Of a stretch of 64,000 nt of DNA, positions 43,972 to 52,386 are shown one piece after another. Source of the DNA: Stagnimonas sp965279705 (GTDB lineage Bacteria > Pseudomonadota > Gammaproteobacteria > Nevskiales > Nevskiaceae); contig OZ257257.1 in the NCBI GenBank assembly GCA_965279705.1, positions 1 to 64,000 of the forward strand, read 5' to 3'. Both the position numbers and the translations under genes were made by a program. Numbering within the stretch: position 1 is the first letter of the stretch; every line of letters begins with the position of its first letter. The notes under the pieces were generated by a model. The model was given only the letters and a program-made list of their open reading frames with translations. It did no database searches and was not told the DNA's origin.

Positions 43972-44865
43972 CTATGCGACTTTCAGCGGCTCAAAATCAG
44001 CAATGGCAGCACGCTTGTTGTAGTACGCCGTTGCCACCCCGCGCGCCAGAGTGCGCACGCGCAGGATGTACGCCTGCCGCTCGGTGACGCTGATTGCGCC
44101 GCGCGCATCCAGCAAATTGAAGGCGTGCGACGCTTGCACCACCCGCTCATACGCAGGCAGCGGCAGCGGCGTTTCGAGCTTGAGCAGATGCTGGCACTCG
44201 GCCTCGGCCTTACTGAAGCGATCGAACAGCGTCGCCGTGTCTGCATGCTCGAAGTTATAGGCGCTTTGCTCGACCTCGTTCTGCTTGTAGACATCGCCAT
44301 AGGTGACGGTGCGGCCGCCGGTATCGCTCCACACCAGGTCGTAAACCGATTCCTTTTTCTGGATGTACATCGCCAGCCGTTCCAGCCCGTAGGTGATCTC
44401 GCCCGCAACAGGGCGGCACTCAATACCGCCTACTTGCTGGAAATAGGTGAACTGCGTGACCTCCATGCCGTTCAGCCACACCTCCCACCCTAGGCCCCAG
44501 GCACCGAGCGTTGGTGACTCCCAGTTATCTTCGACAAAACGGATGTCATGGGTGAGCAGGTCGAACCCCAGCTCTCGCAGCGAGCCCAGATAAAGCTCCT
44601 GGATGTTCGCGGGCGAGGGCTTCATCAGCACCTGAAACTGGTAGTAGTGCTGCAAGCGATTGGGGTTTTCGCCATAGCGTCCGTCGGTGGGGCGGCGGCT
44701 CGGCTGCACGTAGGCAACGTTCCAATGCTCAGGCCCCAAGGCGCGCAAGAAGGTCGCCCAATGAAAAGTGCCCGCACCCATTTCCATGTCCATCGGCTGC
44801 ACGAGCACGCAGCCTTGTTCGGCCCAGTATTTTTGCAGCGTCAGAATCAGATTTTGGAAGGTCAT
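43972..44865 (-). CDS. glyQ: Glycyl-tRNA synthetase alpha subunit
   Basis: 297 residues from the ATG at 44865, near the usual 300. The class II motifs are present: LQKYWAEQGCVLVQPMDMEMGAGT, YVQPSRRPTDGRYGENPNR, and GWEVWLNGMEVTQFTYFQQVGG with YGLERLAMY. The alpha subunit needs the beta subunit GlyS to charge tRNA(Gly). glyS is normally the next gene downstream, but here the next gene is the TonB receptor, so glyS must lie elsewhere. The in-frame extension upstream overlaps the pteridine reductase gene and was rejected. Confidence 0.97.
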   Translation of the reverse strand: MTFQNLILTLQKYWAEQGCVLVQPMDMEMGAGTFHWATFLRALGPEHWNVAYVQPSRRPTDGRYGENPNRLQHYYQFQVLMKPSPANIQELYLGSLRELGFDLLTHDIRFVEDNWESPTLGAWGLGWEVWLNGMEVTQFTYFQQVGGIECRPVAGEITYGLERLAMYIQKKESVYDLVWSDTGGRTVTYGDVYKQNEVEQSAYNFEHADTATLFDRFSKAEAECQHLLKLETPLPLPAYERVVQASHAFNLLDARGAISVTERQAYILRVRTLARGVATAYYNKRAAIADFEPLKVA

Positions 44866-44905
44866 GAGAGTGTTTTCAGTCAGCCTGAAAGTATAAGGGC
44901 ATGAC

Positions 44906-45670
44906 TCAAGCCAGCCGGCGCGCGCCATCCACGGGCAGTATCGCGCCGCTAACGTAGGCGGCATCACTCGACAGCAGCCATGCAACGGCGGCGGCGACTT
45001 CTTGCGGTGTGCCGAAGCGTGCCAGCGGAATGCGTCCGACTTGAGTCGCCTTGTCGGCCAGATCCAGCACTTCCGCTGGCGTGGGCGGCTCGTGCACTTC
45101 AGCAAGGATGTGCCCCAGCGCGACGCCATTGACGCGCACCGCGGGTGCCAGCTCCACCGCCAACGATTCGGTGAGCGCCCACAGCGCATCCTTGGCGGCG
45201 CTGTAGGCGCTTAACCCGACACGCGGCTGGTAACGGCTGTGCGCATCCAGCAGATTGACCACACCGCGCAGAGCGCCCGCGGCATGCGCGGCCTGCGTTA
45301 GCAGCAGCGGGGCCTTCAAGTTGGTTCCAATCAGCTCGTCGATCGCCGCGCCAGTCACCGTGCTGATTGGGGTTGCCAGATAACTCGACGCATTGTTGAC
45401 GAGTGCCGCAGGCGCACCCAGCTGTGCCTGCACGGCAGCAATCAGCTGTGAGGCGACGCCTTCGGCACGCAGATCAAAAGAAAACACCGCTGCGCTGTTG
45501 GCCCGGGCAGCATTCAACTTTGTGGCGAGTACATCGGCCTCCATACGCGAGCGGTCACAGTGGATCGCCACACGCCAGCCATCAGCATGCAGGCGCAGCG
45601 CAATGGCTGCCCCCAAACGCCGCGCTGCGCCGGTCACGAGTGCGACGGGGGCGCCAAACTCTTCATCCAT
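44906..45670 (-). CDS. Pteridine reductase-like SDR
   Basis: 254 residues. The cofactor loop is TGAARRLGAAIA, the TGxxxRxG form found in pteridine reductases rather than the usual TGxxxGxG; Arg favours NADPH. The catalytic Y-x-x-x-K reads YSAAK. NNASSYLATPI and PVDGARRLA are also typical of PTR1/FolM proteins. Reduction of dihydrobiopterin or dihydrofolate is the likely role. GGAGA precedes the ATG. It lies 40 bases upstream of glyQ on the same strand and probably shares its transcript; it is divergent from uppP with only 38 bases between. Confidence 0.87.
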   Translation of the reverse strand: MDEEFGAPVALVTGAARRLGAAIALRLHADGWRVAIHCDRSRMEADVLATKLNAARANSAAVFSFDLRAEGVASQLIAAVQAQLGAPAALVNNASSYLATPISTVTGAAIDELIGTNLKAPLLLTQAAHAAGALRGVVNLLDAHSRYQPRVGLSAYSAAKDALWALTESLAVELAPAVRVNGVALGHILAEVHEPPTPAEVLDLADKATQVGRIPLARFGTPQEVAAAVAWLLSSDAAYVSGAILPVDGARRLA

Positions 45671-45708
45671 GCGCTAGTCTCCGCGCTCAATTTTTGCAGG
45701 ACACTAGT

Positions 45709-46500
45709 GTGAACGACTGGCTCGCTGCCGTACTGCTCGGCGTCATCGAAGGACTCACCGAGTTCCTGCCGATCTCCTCCACGGGCCACCTCCTGATCGC
45801 AGAAGAATGGCTGGGACGTCGCAGCGACCTGTTCAATATCGCGATCCAGGCCGGCGCCATCCTTGCAGTCTGTTTGGTCTACCGCACGCGGTTGATGACC
45901 TTGGCCACTGGCTGGCGCGAAAAAGAAAACTTTGACTACATCGCCAAAGTCAGCAGTGCGTTTTTCATCACCGCCGTGCTCGGGCTCATCGCCAAGAAGC
46001 TGGGGGCAGATTTGCCCGATACCGTTACGCCAATTGCCATTGCACTTATCGTCGGTGGTTTCTTCATCTTCGCGGTAGAGGCTTGGGTCAAAAAGCAGCC
46101 TTCGCGCGAAACACTGACTTGGGCTGTGGTGATCGCCGTCGGCGTGGCACAGGTGATCGCCGGTGTGTTCCCCGGCACTTCGCGCTCGGCAGCGGCAATT
46201 TTCGCGGCCATGCTGGCAGGATTGACGCTGCGGCCGCGCGCTGCCGAGTTCGCATTCATGGTCGGCATTCCCACCATGTTCGCGGCCACCGGTTACGAGT
46301 TGCTGAAAGTGCTCAAAGACGGCAACGCCGCAGCAACCGAACCCTGGGGGCAACTTGCGGTTGCTTTCGTGGTGGCCGCCATCACCGGTTTTGCCGCCGT
46401 GCGCTGGCTGTTGAGCTTCATCGGCAATCACAGCTTTGTGCCGTTTGCCTGGTATCGCCTGGCCCTCGGCACGCTGTTGCTGGTCTACGCCAGCACTTAG
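45709..46500 (+). CDS. uppP: Undecaprenyl-diphosphate phosphatase UppP (BacA)
   Basis: 263 residues from a GTG at 45709, with GCAGG eight bases upstream. The two catalytic motifs are VIEGLTEFLPISSTGHL and FPGTSRSAAAIFAAMLAG, within about eight membrane helices. It recycles the C55 lipid carrier for cell-wall and surface polysaccharide synthesis and gives some bacitracin resistance. Its stop overlaps the stop of the convergent thioesterase by four bases. Confidence 0.96.
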   Translation: MNDWLAAVLLGVIEGLTEFLPISSTGHLLIAEEWLGRRSDLFNIAIQAGAILAVCLVYRTRLMTLATGWREKENFDYIAKVSSAFFITAVLGLIAKKLGADLPDTVTPIAIALIVGGFFIFAVEAWVKKQPSRETLTWAVVIAVGVAQVIAGVFPGTSRSAAAIFAAMLAGLTLRPRAAEFAFMVGIPTMFAATGYELLKVLKDGNAAATEPWGQLAVAFVVAAITGFAAVRWLLSFIGNHSFVPFAWYRLALGTLLLVYAST

Positions 46501-47009
46501 CTCCTGGCCCGCAGGGCCTTGATTTCTTCGGCGTGCTTGAGGCGCGCGTCGCGGCGTATTTGAGCCTCTTCGAAGCGACGCGCTTCGGTCTCGCCTTGCG
46601 GCATCAGCACGCCCACGGGCCGCGGCTTTCCCTTCTCATCCACCGCGACAAAGGTGAGGTAGGCGGTGAGGATGTGTCGGCGCTCGGGGCTGCCGATGCA
46701 CTCGGCCTCCACCCGCACGCCGACTTCCATCGAAGTATTCCACGCCCGGTTGACGCTGGCGGCAAACACCAGCACATCGCCCTTGCGGGCCGGCGCCATG
46801 AAGTGCACAGCATCGACGCTGGCGGTGACGCAAACGCCCGCCGCATGGCGGTCGGCGACCACCGCAGCGTAGCGATCCATGTGCGCCATGATGAGGCCGC
46901 CGAAGACCGTCTCGTTGGAATTGAGATCGTTGGGAAAGATCATGTAGACCTGCTCCCGCACCGCCGAAAACGCCACGCTGCGGGGCGTCAGTGCTGCGGC
47001 GTCACTCAT
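46497..47009 (-). CDS. YciA-like acyl-CoA thioesterase (hotdog fold)
   Basis: 170 residues. The hotdog core shows PNDLNSNETVFGGLIMAHMDRYAAVVADRHA with the catalytic Asn/Asp region, ASVDAVHFMAPARKGDVLVF and AYLTFVAVDEKGKPRPV. The family hydrolyses acyl-CoA thioesters in the cytoplasm. The C-terminal 25 residues are a charged helix (AQIRRDARLKHAEEIKALRA). Its ATG overlaps the end of the upstream membrane protein gene by four bases. Confidence 0.92.
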   Translation of the reverse strand: MSDAAALTPRSVAFSAVREQVYMIFPNDLNSNETVFGGLIMAHMDRYAAVVADRHAAGVCVTASVDAVHFMAPARKGDVLVFAASVNRAWNTSMEVGVRVEAECIGSPERRHILTAYLTFVAVDEKGKPRPVGVLMPQGETEARRFEEAQIRRDARLKHAEEIKALRARS

Positions 47010-47923
47010 CCGGCAGCTCGCGTCGCTTCCAGATAAACCTTGTGGCTGCCGTCCTTGCGGCGCACCGCAAAGCGCGCGCCATCCCGCACGCGAATGCAGC
47101 CCTCGCCCATGAGCCGCGTGGTGCCATCCTGCTCCGAAGTGCCTTCGAGCCGGTAGTGCAACAAGCCGGGACGCGGCAGAGGCACCGTCACGGCCACTGC
47201 GGGACGGCTGCCATCTACGGCAATATCGGCGACCGGCTTGCCCTCGATGATCAAGGTCAGCTGCTCGCTGAGCTGGTCGCTGCCCAAGCGGTTGTGCACA
47301 TGCAGTAGCAAGGGATTGCGCTGCGTGCGGGTGGCGGCGCGCGGCGCGGACTGGGTCGTGCGCGACGAATCGGTGCGCATTGGCTTTTCCACGCTCGCAT
47401 CCGCGACGCGGATCGGGGTGGTGTCATCCGTTGCCTGAAACGGCGCAGGTGGCTGGCGACGTGGCTGGCTCGCTTGTGCCTCCAGCAACGCAGCGCCTGC
47501 GGACAGGCCTTGATCGTCATCTTCTGTTTCTGGGCGTGCAGCAGCAGCGGCCGTCGGCAGCGCTTTGACGGCCGTGTCCGGCGTATCTGCCCTGCTCACC
47601 ATTGCACTGTCAGACGAGTTGGCCGGTGCCGGCTTTACCGTTTCGCCCTCATCGCCTGTCTCGGCCACGATGCCGCCCCGGGATTCGGGTGGCGTCGAGG
47701 GCGTGGCGGGCACTGTCGCCACCGTTTCGGTTTCGTATTGCGGCTGGCTGTAAATCGCATAAGCCACGCCGAAAGCGACCAGCGCGATGCCGAACACGAC
47801 TACCCGACCGGTCAGGCTCAGCTCCGCACCCTCGTTGCCGCTGACACGGCCCATCGTGCCCACCCACAGGGCATAGAAGGCGATGACCAAAAGCACCAGC
47901 ACGGAAATCAATGAAAGCAGCAT
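47006..47923 (-). CDS. Uncharacterised membrane protein with long linker
   Basis: 305 residues from the ATG at 47923. Two membrane helices lie near the N-terminus (about 1-22 and 36-57). A low-complexity Thr/Ser/Pro/Ala-rich linker spans about 65-200. The C-terminal 100 residues look like a small beta domain (LLLHVHNRLGSDQLSEQLTL..., RLMGEGCIRVRDGARF). No family is recognised. It overlaps the downstream thioesterase gene by ATGA, so they are co-translated. The longer upstream frame is not protein-like. Confidence 0.72.
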   Translation of the reverse strand: MLLSLISVLVLLVIAFYALWVGTMGRVSGNEGAELSLTGRVVVFGIALVAFGVAYAIYSQPQYETETVATVPATPSTPPESRGGIVAETGDEGETVKPAPANSSDSAMVSRADTPDTAVKALPTAAAAARPETEDDDQGLSAGAALLEAQASQPRRQPPAPFQATDDTTPIRVADASVEKPMRTDSSRTTQSAPRAATRTQRNPLLLHVHNRLGSDQLSEQLTLIIEGKPVADIAVDGSRPAVAVTVPLPRPGLLHYRLEGTSEQDGTTRLMGEGCIRVRDGARFAVRRKDGSHKVYLEATRAAG

Positions 47924-48137
47924 GGCGCGACCCCAAGACACATTTATGTTGTCCGACAAGCGTAGCGCAACTGCTGCCGAGCGCCAGCTTTGGGGGTTAC
48001 CTTGACCACGCAATCGGCAATGCTTGAAGGCGCTGCTTAAGTTCAGACTCAATTCAGGCAGCGCTGAGAATGTGCATATGCGGCAATCCAAGTCATTCGA
48101 CGCAAGTTTGCCGCTCTATCTCTTGCAGGAGCACCCC

Positions 48138-48662
48138 ATGCGCAAATCCTCACTCTTCATTTCCGCGGCGCTGCTGCTCGCAGCGCCATTGGTTTCGCAG
48201 GCCGGCAACGGCGAAGCGATTATCGGCAGCATCCTCGGTGGCGCAACGGGCGCCATCATTGGTAACAACGTGGGTGGTCGTGATGGAGCCATCGTCGGTG
48301 GCGCCATCGGTGCCGCAGCCGGCGTGGCCATCGCGACCGACAACCGCAATAATAATAGTCGATACGACGACAATCGCTATGACGATCGTCGCGGTCGCGA
48401 CGGCTATTACAACGCACACGATGATTACCGCTATCGCAACGACTACAACCGTTACGAGCGCTACGACCGTGGCTACGGCAATGACCGTCGTCGCGAAGTC
48501 GTGGTGGTGGAATCGCCGCGCTATTACTACCAGGGCAACGACTTCGTTTACGGCGTGCCCTCGCATTACGACAACGGTCGCCATCGCGGCTGGGAGCGCA
48601 ATCGTTACCGTGATCGCGGTCCGGATGTGATTGTCATCCAGCCGGCCCCGCGTCGCTGGTAA
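48138..48662 (+). CDS. Glycine-zipper protein with Tyr/Arg/Asp/Asn-rich tail
   Basis: 174 residues from the ATG at 48138, with GCAGGAG upstream. The signal peptide is FISAALLLAAPLVSQAG. Residues about 25-58 form a glycine zipper (IIGSILGGATGAIIGNNVGG, then GGAIGAAAG), as in outer-membrane YMGG/2TM proteins. About 80 residues rich in Arg, Tyr, Asp and Asn follow (DDNRYDDRRGRDGYYN...), then a short basic end with VVVESPRYYYQG and VIVIQPAPRRW. The tail probably is flexible. The biological role is unknown. A strong terminator follows. Confidence 0.85.
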   Translation: MRKSSLFISAALLLAAPLVSQAGNGEAIIGSILGGATGAIIGNNVGGRDGAIVGGAIGAAAGVAIATDNRNNNSRYDDNRYDDRRGRDGYYNAHDDYRYRNDYNRYERYDRGYGNDRRREVVVVESPRYYYQGNDFVYGVPSHYDNGRHRGWERNRYRDRGPDVIVIQPAPRRW

Positions 48663-48678
48663 GTCAGCACCGCAACAA

Positions 48679-48710
48679 AAAAGCCGACCTCCTTCGAGGT
48701 CGGCTTTTTC
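48679..48710. terminator. Bidirectional intrinsic terminator
   Basis: GCCGACCTC (48684-48692), CTTC, GAGGTCGGC (48697-48705), with A and T runs outside. It closes the glycine-zipper gene and the convergent adenosyltransferase gene. Confidence 0.92.
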
Positions 48711-48725
48711 ATTTACAACAACCCC

Positions 48726-49265
48726 TCAGGCGCGCGACCAGCTCACCTCGCCCTTGGCTTGCCGCGCCAGCACGCGCGAGGCCACGAACAACAAATCTGA
48801 CAGGCGATTGGCGTAATGCAGCCCGTGCACGTTCACACCTTCCAGCTCATGCAGCGCCCACATCGCGCGCTCTGCGCGGCGTGATACCGCCCGCGCCAGA
48901 TGCGCCCGCGCACCTGCCTCACCGCCGCCCGGCAGCACAAACTCCTTCAGCGGCGGTAGCGTGGCATTGAGGTCGGCCAGTGCCTGATCCAGCCGCAGCA
49001 CGTGTGCCTCGGTGATGAGTGCAGCAGGCGGCATCGACAGCTCGCCGCCCAGATTGAACAGCTCGTGCTGGCAGGGTGCCAGGTGATCACGAACCGCCTG
49101 CGGCAGCACCACTTCAAGCAGCAAGCCCAGGCAGCAATTCAGCTCGTCAATGTCGCCCATCGCCGTGACGCGTGGATGTGTCTTGGCGATGCGCGCGCCG
49201 GTGGCAAGGCCGGTTTCGCCTTTGTCGCCGGTGCGGGTGACGATCTTCGATAAACGATTACCCAT
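48726..49265 (-). CDS. PduO-type ATP:cob(I)alamin adenosyltransferase
   Basis: 179 residues. The ATP site is TRTGDKGETGLATG near the N-terminus; MGDIDELNCCLGLLL and VLPGGGEAGARAHLARAVSRRAER are the family signatures, including the Arg-rich active-site loop. It transfers the adenosyl group from ATP to cob(I)alamin, making the B12 coenzyme. It lies 50 bases downstream of the btuB-like receptor gene on the same strand, so it is probably controlled by the same cobalamin riboswitch. Confidence 0.95.
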   Translation of the reverse strand: MGNRLSKIVTRTGDKGETGLATGARIAKTHPRVTAMGDIDELNCCLGLLLEVVLPQAVRDHLAPCQHELFNLGGELSMPPAALITEAHVLRLDQALADLNATLPPLKEFVLPGGGEAGARAHLARAVSRRAERAMWALHELEGVNVHGLHYANRLSDLLFVASRVLARQAKGEVSWSRA

Positions 49266-49315
49266 CTGCTTTACCCTTTGACATTGGGGGCGCGTGAACG
49301 CCCCCCGTGAACACG

Positions 49316-51184
49316 TTAAAACTTGTAACGCAGCGTGCCATAGCCAGCGATGCCGGACTGACGATAGCCATACACCGTTGCGTAGTCGTGATCGAGCAGA
49401 TTCTCGATGCGGGCGCCCAGCGTCAAGCGCGGCAGCAGCTGCGCCTCACCCAGCAAGGTCACCAGTCCGTAACCACCGTTCTTCACGTTGGTGCTGGGGA
49501 AGCTGGAAAAATCCACGTCGGGACGATCGCCCACCGCCTGCAACAATACCCCCAGGCGATGCGGCCCAAACTTGCGGCCCAGCTGCGCCGACAAGCTCTT
49601 GCTGGCGCGGCGCAACAGGCGCTCGTCGGTGGACTCATCCTCGGCCTTCTGCACATTGGCATTCACACCCAGATTCCACGGCCCCTGCGTGTAGTGATAA
49701 TCCACTTCTGCACCGGTGATCTTGGCCTTGTCGACATTCACGTAAGTGGTGTCGAACGTCACCGGATCAGACGCAGTGGTGATGAGGTCCTTGATGTGGT
49801 TCTGGTAGACACTGAACGCCACGGTCTGCGTGGCACCGATGCGTGCTTTCAAGCTCGCTTCGAGGTTGCGCGATTTTTCAGGATCGAGATCCGGATTCGC
49901 GAAGAATCCGAACGCCGGAAACGACAGGAAGCGCTCCGAGGCATTGGGCGCACGAAACGCAGTGCCGTAGCCAATGCCCGCCGTCACCTCCGGTGTGACC
50001 GCAAAACCGTAGTCGATCGCACCGGTGGTGAAGCCACCAAAGCTGTCGTGGTCGGTGTAACGGCCCGACACCAGCAGCGAGTGACGGCCATAACGCACGG
50101 CATCCTGCGCAAACACCGCCTGGCTGGTGGTGGACTCATCGAACATGGCATCCGACACACTCGCCTTGGTGTCTTCATCGGTGTAGTTCGCACCCAGCGT
50201 CAGCTGGTGCGCGCCGAGCTGCACCACGTTCTGCCAGTCCACGCCCTTGCGGTCGGTCTTGTAGAAATCCGGCACGGTGCCGAAGCCCACCTGCTGTTCT
50301 TCACGCTCGTCACCCGCCAGCTGCAGCGACAGTGTCGTCTGCCAATTTGAGCTGACCTCACCGGTCCAGCCCAGCGCACTGGTGCGACGGGTGAAATCGT
50401 AACGATTGGTCTGGGTCGCCGCCGCGGAACCGAGATAGTCGGTAGTGCCATCAGCATAGAGCGTCTGCGCCGTCAGCTTGCCGCTACCCAGTTTCAAGTC
50501 GGCCGACAAGCTGCCGGCCAGATTCTCGTGCCCGGCATCCACCGTCGCGCCGTCGAAGCTGGGATAGCCATCGGTATCCTGCCGCTCCAGCGTTGCGCTC
50601 GCGCCGCCTTGTGCGGCGCGATACGCCAGCGTGCCGCTGAGGTCCGTGCTGTTGTAGCGGCCGTAGCGCGCGGCCACATCGCCACTGAAGCCCGTCTGCG
50701 TCGCCTGCCGCGTGATGATGTGAATCACGCCGCCGATGGCATCTGAGCCCCACTGATTGCTGCGCGGGCCCTTGACGATCTCGATGCGCTCGATGGATTC
50801 GAGCGGGATGTCTTCCAGTGCCGCCAAGCCATTGATGCCGTCGTTGAGGCGCACGCCATCCACCAGCACCAGCGTGTGATTGCTCTCGCTACCGCGGATG
50901 AAGATCGACAACGGCGACTGCCCCGGCCCGCCGCTACGAATTACATCAATGCCCGCGACTTGCGTCAGTGCCTCGCCCACATCGCTGCCTTGCAGCAAGG
51001 TGAGTTGTTCGCGGGTGATGACGGTAACCGCGGCATTGACGGCCGACACCGGTGTGGGCGTGCGGGTGGCGGTGACAACGACCGGGTCCAGCGCCGTGGC
51101 TTGGTCATCCGCCCACACGGGTACGGCAAACGTCAGGGCAGCCAATGTGGCAAGAAGGGTTTTGTTGAAAGGGTTCTGGTTCAA
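49316..51184 (-). CDS. btuB: BtuB-like TonB-dependent vitamin B12 receptor
   Basis: 622 residues from a TTG at 51184, with CCGGAGA (GGAG at 51191-51194) six bases upstream. The signal peptide (LATLAALTFAVPVWA) is followed by the TonB box DPVVVTATRTP, the plug (FIRGSESNHTLVLVDGVRLND, ERIEIVKGPRSNQWGSDAIGG) and a beta-barrel ending GYGTLRYKF. The layout and length match BtuB (614 in E. coli). A cobalamin riboswitch lies upstream. The in-frame extension to 51376 runs through the riboswitch and is not translated. Confidence 0.94.
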   Translation of the reverse strand: MNQNPFNKTLLATLAALTFAVPVWADDQATALDPVVVTATRTPTPVSAVNAAVTVITREQLTLLQGSDVGEALTQVAGIDVIRSGGPGQSPLSIFIRGSESNHTLVLVDGVRLNDGINGLAALEDIPLESIERIEIVKGPRSNQWGSDAIGGVIHIITRQATQTGFSGDVAARYGRYNSTDLSGTLAYRAAQGGASATLERQDTDGYPSFDGATVDAGHENLAGSLSADLKLGSGKLTAQTLYADGTTDYLGSAAATQTNRYDFTRRTSALGWTGEVSSNWQTTLSLQLAGDEREEQQVGFGTVPDFYKTDRKGVDWQNVVQLGAHQLTLGANYTDEDTKASVSDAMFDESTTSQAVFAQDAVRYGRHSLLVSGRYTDHDSFGGFTTGAIDYGFAVTPEVTAGIGYGTAFRAPNASERFLSFPAFGFFANPDLDPEKSRNLEASLKARIGATQTVAFSVYQNHIKDLITTASDPVTFDTTYVNVDKAKITGAEVDYHYTQGPWNLGVNANVQKAEDESTDERLLRRASKSLSAQLGRKFGPHRLGVLLQAVGDRPDVDFSSFPSTNVKNGGYGLVTLLGEAQLLPRLTLGARIENLLDHDYATVYGYRQSGIAGYGTLRYKF

Positions 51185-51317
51185 AGCAATCTCCGGGTGC
51201 GAGCGTCCCGCTGCACCAAAAGTGGAGTCATCACGACACCGCTCTGAACCTGAAACCCACAGCCATGCCAAAGACAAGACCGCGTGTCTCTCGCCCACCG
51301 CGAGTCGCACCTTGCTG

Positions 51318-51482
51318 AATGGCCGGTCTCCGGGCTTGTGGGCGATTCGGCCTTTACCTTCCCGGTGCGTGCGCACCAGTGGCGTTCTGCAAGGCGTCTT
51401 CCCACTTACCGTTGCGGGGGCAGCGTCTGCGTTGAACAGACTTCCCGTTTAACCCGCGCTTCTTGCAAGCACGGGCACCACT
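51318..51482 (-). ncRNA. Cobalamin (AdoCbl) riboswitch
   Basis: Read on the minus strand, the conserved blocks are in order: TTAAACGGGAA (51442-51452), CTGCCCCCGCAAC (51411-51423), the B12 box GCCACTG (51377-51383), CGGGAAGG (about 51356-51363) and the closing AAGCCCGGAGACCGGCC (51321-51337). It precedes btuB by 130 bases and should repress it when coenzyme B12 is abundant. The outer stem borders are approximate. The remaining part of the 51185-51558 gap shows only the leader. Confidence 0.95.
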
Positions 51483-51558
51483 AAGCGCGCGCACTGTAAG
51501 GATGGGGCGGCAAGGATGCAAACGGTAAGCTAGCGGCTCTTTTTTCATCGACCCGCCC

Positions 51559-52365
51559 ATGAGCCTCTTTCTAGCCACTGCCCTCGAAGCCGCCCGCGCC
51601 GCCGATGTGATCGTCCGTGCCCATTACCGCAAAGGTTTCGCCGTGCGCATCAAGGCAGATGCCACACCCGTAACCGAAGTGGACGAAGCCGCCGAAGCCG
51701 CCGTGAAAGCCGTGCTGATGCAGGCCTTTCCCAATCACGGTTTTTATGGCGAGGAGGGCGGCAGCCAGAACGCCGATGCCGAGTACCTCTGGCTGGTGGA
51801 CCCCATCGACGGCACCAAGGCTTTCGTGCGCGGCTACCCCATGTTCTCGACGCAGATCGCGCTCATGCACAAGGGTGAGCTGATTGTTGGGGTGTCGTCC
51901 GCGCCCTGCTTTCTGGGCGATGGCAGCAGCGGTGTGAGCGTTGGCGAAACCTATTACGCAGTCAAAGGCGAAGGCGCATTCCAGCTCACCGCCGAAGGCC
52001 CGGTGCGCCTGTCCGTGAGCACTGTCGATTCGCTCTCGCAAGCCACCCTCTCGCTCGGCAATCTCGCCAAGCTCGCTGTCAGCAACAGCTGGCCCAAGCT
52101 CGGTGCGCTCATCCCACAGCTACACCGCATTCGTGGCTATGCCGACTTTCTGCACTACCACCTGCTGGCCTCTGGCCGCGTCGATGCGGTGGTGGAAACC
52201 AACGTCAACATCCTCGACATCGCCGCCCTCGTGGTGATCGTGCGCGAAGCGGGCGGCACTTTCACGCAACTGGATGGCGCGCCCATCACGCTCGCCACCA
52301 CCAACGTGCTCGCCAGCAACGGCAGGCTGCAAAGCACCTTTCAACAAGCCATCGCCTACAACTAA
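51559..52365 (+). CDS. Inositol-monophosphatase-family phosphatase (possible histidinol-phosphatase)
   Basis: 268 residues. The metal and catalytic motifs are GEEGG, WLVDPIDGTKAFVRGYP and the C-terminal NILDIAALVVIVREAGG. The KAFVRGYP text is closer to the histidinol-phosphate phosphatase branch (HisN) than to SuhB or CysQ, but the substrate is not certain. It is divergent from the riboswitch-btuB unit and 21 bases upstream of the next gene. Confidence 0.85.
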   Translation: MSLFLATALEAARAADVIVRAHYRKGFAVRIKADATPVTEVDEAAEAAVKAVLMQAFPNHGFYGEEGGSQNADAEYLWLVDPIDGTKAFVRGYPMFSTQIALMHKGELIVGVSSAPCFLGDGSSGVSVGETYYAVKGEGAFQLTAEGPVRLSVSTVDSLSQATLSLGNLAKLAVSNSWPKLGALIPQLHRIRGYADFLHYHLLASGRVDAVVETNVNILDIAALVVIVREAGGTFTQLDGAPITLATTNVLASNGRLQSTFQQAIAYN

Positions 52366-52386
52366 AAAACACCGGGAGGAGAACCC

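Noticed and set aside
51185..51376. 64-codon N-terminal extension of btuB
   Set aside because: It runs through the end of the riboswitch and past the ribosome site; the signal peptide begins at the TTG at 51184.
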